Shown here: positions 14,496 to 15,641 of the stretch, piece after piece
Layout of the letters: the number at the start of each line of letters is the position of its first letter
Numbering within the stretch: position 1 is the first letter of the stretch
Source of the DNA: Bacteroidota bacterium
GTDB lineage: Bacteria; Bacteroidota; Bacteroidia; Flavobacteriales; Flavobacteriaceae
DNA length: 15,641 nt
Assembly (NCBI GenBank): GCA_021793135.1
Contig: JAJYTI010000029.1
Span: forward strand, 1-15,641
Direction of reading: 5' to 3'
Made by a program: the position numbers and the translations under genes
Notes under the pieces: model-generated
Databases searched by the model: none
What the model was told of the DNA's origin: nothing
What the model saw: the letters and a program-made list of their open reading frames with translations, nothing else

Positions 14496-15641
14496 AAAAC
14501 AATAACTTTAAATGCTCCGTTTAATGGATTTGTTTCTTTTGATATATTTTGTTGTAGTTTATCACCGTAGGCTAAATAAAACGCACTGAAATTACTTATT
14601 CGTTCTTGCAAATTTTCTTTAGGGAACAACTCATCTTGTATTTCAGTTAGACGTTCAATCTCCGACGCATATTTCTTTTTTTGTGCTTTAAGAAGGCGCT
14701 TTTCTAAATGTTCTAGCCCTTTTATTTGCTTACGTTCTTGCGCGGCTACAGCTCCGATAAAAGATTTGTCAGTTTTTTCTGCTAAAGTATATAGGTCTGA
14801 AAATTGCTTTTCTAAATGTTCTTTTTGCTTTGCAAAGTTTATTGGAAACTCCGAGAGTTTTTCGGCCCAATAGGCTTCTAATTCAGGAGCTTTTAAGAAC
14901 AAGATATCAATAGGCGCCTCAAGTTTTGTTAACTTTCTACTTTGTTTTTCATTCACTAACAACATGGAAGTTCGTAATACTAAAGCTGGAAAAGGCACTT
15001 TTATAGCATTATAATAATCTTTAAGTTGTAGCCAATATGCTAACTCTCCACCTCCTCCAATATATGCGACATTTGGTAAAATAATTTCTTGATATACAGG
15101 ACGCAATAGTGCATTTGGAGAGAATCGCTCTGGACTTTGTTCTACTTCTTTTAAAATAGATTCTTTCGTAAAGTTTTTGTCTCCATCGACCAATATATAT
15201 TCATCACCATTTTGTTCAATTCGCAGGCGATTATCATCGGTTAAATAAAATAAATTGATTTGACGTGGATGTACTTGTTCATGATATCCAACTTGAACAA
15301 GTGAACGCGTGGTTTCACTTATCTTTAAATGACTCTTTTGTTGTTCTAACTCCGATTTTATTACGGGAATAAAAAAGCGTTTTAGCTCCCTACTATCCCC
15401 ATCTATAATAACTAATCCTAAATCGCCAAATAATTCATTGACTAGAAAACGTGTTGCTTTAGTTAATGTATCATGTTTGGTATAAGCCTCTCGAAATAAT
15501 TTTTTTAAATAGGTCGCATTCTGTCCGTTACCCAAAATACTTTCTACTTGAAGTGCTACCTCATCCAATCCTTTTGTAGAAAATCGTCCTACCGCTCCTT
15601 TCTGGGTAGACTCCCATACTATTTTTTCATCTTGAAAATGA
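14492..15641 (-). CDS. bshC: Bacillithiol biosynthesis cysteine-adding enzyme BshC, C-terminal part (5' end outside window)
   Basis: BshC adds cysteine to glucosaminyl-malate in the last step of bacillithiol synthesis in the cytosol. The frame stays open to the window edge with good family similarity (WESTQKGAVGRFSTKGL just inside the edge), so the gene is cut by the window; an apparent TTG start at 15568 is not real. About 382 residues are visible of a family length near 530. Signatures are SPNALLRPVYQE, LPNVAYIGGGGELAYWLQL and the conserved VPFPALVLR. These are followed by a long Lys/Glu-rich coiled coil (roughly 14640-14870) and the C-terminal LQERISNFSAFYLAYG and NPLNGAFKVIVL. The stop TGA lies inside ATGA shared with the downstream decarboxylase start. 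It is the first gene seen in the long minus-strand operon; its promoter is outside the window. Confidence 0.93.
   Translation of the reverse strand, partial: HFQDEKIVWESTQKGAVGRFSTKGLDEVALQVESILGNGQNATYLKKLFREAYTKHDTLTKATRFLVNELFGDLGLVIIDGDSRELKRFFIPVIKSELEQQKSHLKISETTRSLVQVGYHEQVHPRQINLFYLTDDNRLRIEQNGDEYILVDGDKNFTKESILKEVEQSPERFSPNALLRPVYQEIILPNVAYIGGGGELAYWLQLKDYYNAIKVPFPALVLRTSMLLVNEKQSRKLTKLEAPIDILFLKAPELEAYWAEKLSEFPINFAKQKEHLEKQFSDLYTLAEKTDKSFIGAVAAQERKQIKGLEHLEKRLLKAQKKKYASEIERLTEIQDELFPKENLQERISNFSAFYLAYGDKLQQNISKETNPLNGAFKVIVL

Noticed and set aside
15566..15568. TTG as the start of bshC
   Set aside because: The frame stays open upstream to the window edge and encodes BshC-like sequence, so the gene is truncated by the window, not started here.

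Overview
This is an AT-rich bacterial chromosome segment (by eye roughly two thirds A+T), most likely from the Bacteroidota and probably a Flavobacteriia-like lineage. The evidence is the Bacteroidota-style promoter element TAnnTTTG upstream of several genes, the near absence of Shine-Dalgarno sequences, a large-periplasmic-domain YidC, a bacillithiol gene (bshC), a DUF922 protein and a lipoprotein with LysM repeats plus a PBP1-like domain directly downstream of guaA. The standard code fits, since TGA is used as a stop. I see no tRNA, rRNA, CRISPR array, insertion sequence or phage gene.

Layout. Positions 1-1042 (+ strand) hold the 3' end of a glyceraldehyde-3-phosphate dehydrogenase gene, a strong terminator, then trmD. 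Positions 1039-3910 (- strand) hold a nitronate monooxygenase/FabK-like flavoenzyme, mnmA and an azurin-like copper lipoprotein, each apparently with its own promoter or terminator. Positions 4078-4572 (+) hold a DinB-family protein, which shares a 32-bp palindromic terminator with the convergent yidC. Positions 4660-8213 (-) are a pyrG-yidC operon. Positions 8214-8726 contain no gene but carry the pyrG promoter and, at the far end, an orphan plus-strand terminator. Positions 8727-15641 (-) look like one long operon: bshC (5' end outside the window), a PLP-dependent decarboxylase, guaA, the LysM/PBP1-like lipoprotein, a DUF922 putative metallopeptidase and a DUF3820 protein. Most neighbours in it overlap by 4-14 bases; 61-nt and 87-nt gaps flank guaA.

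The most striking result is that both class I glutamine amidotransferases in the window, CTP synthase (PyrG) and GMP synthase (GuaA), keep an apparently intact ammonia-using synthase domain but have lost the glutaminase active site. The nucleophilic Cys is Gly in both. The catalytic His is Gln in PyrG and Tyr in GuaA. The catalytic Glu is kept in PyrG but is Gln in GuaA. Surrounding glutaminase motifs are also eroded, while both reading frames are full length. Two separate loci losing the same activity suggests an organism-level change in how amide nitrogen enters nucleotides: free ammonia, a partner glutaminase, or escape from glutamine-analogue inhibitors. This is an inference; the substitutions themselves are read directly from the codons.

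The remaining genes are mostly housekeeping: tRNA modification (trmD, mnmA), membrane protein insertion (yidC), pyrimidine and purine synthesis (pyrG, guaA), thiol metabolism (bshC) and envelope functions.
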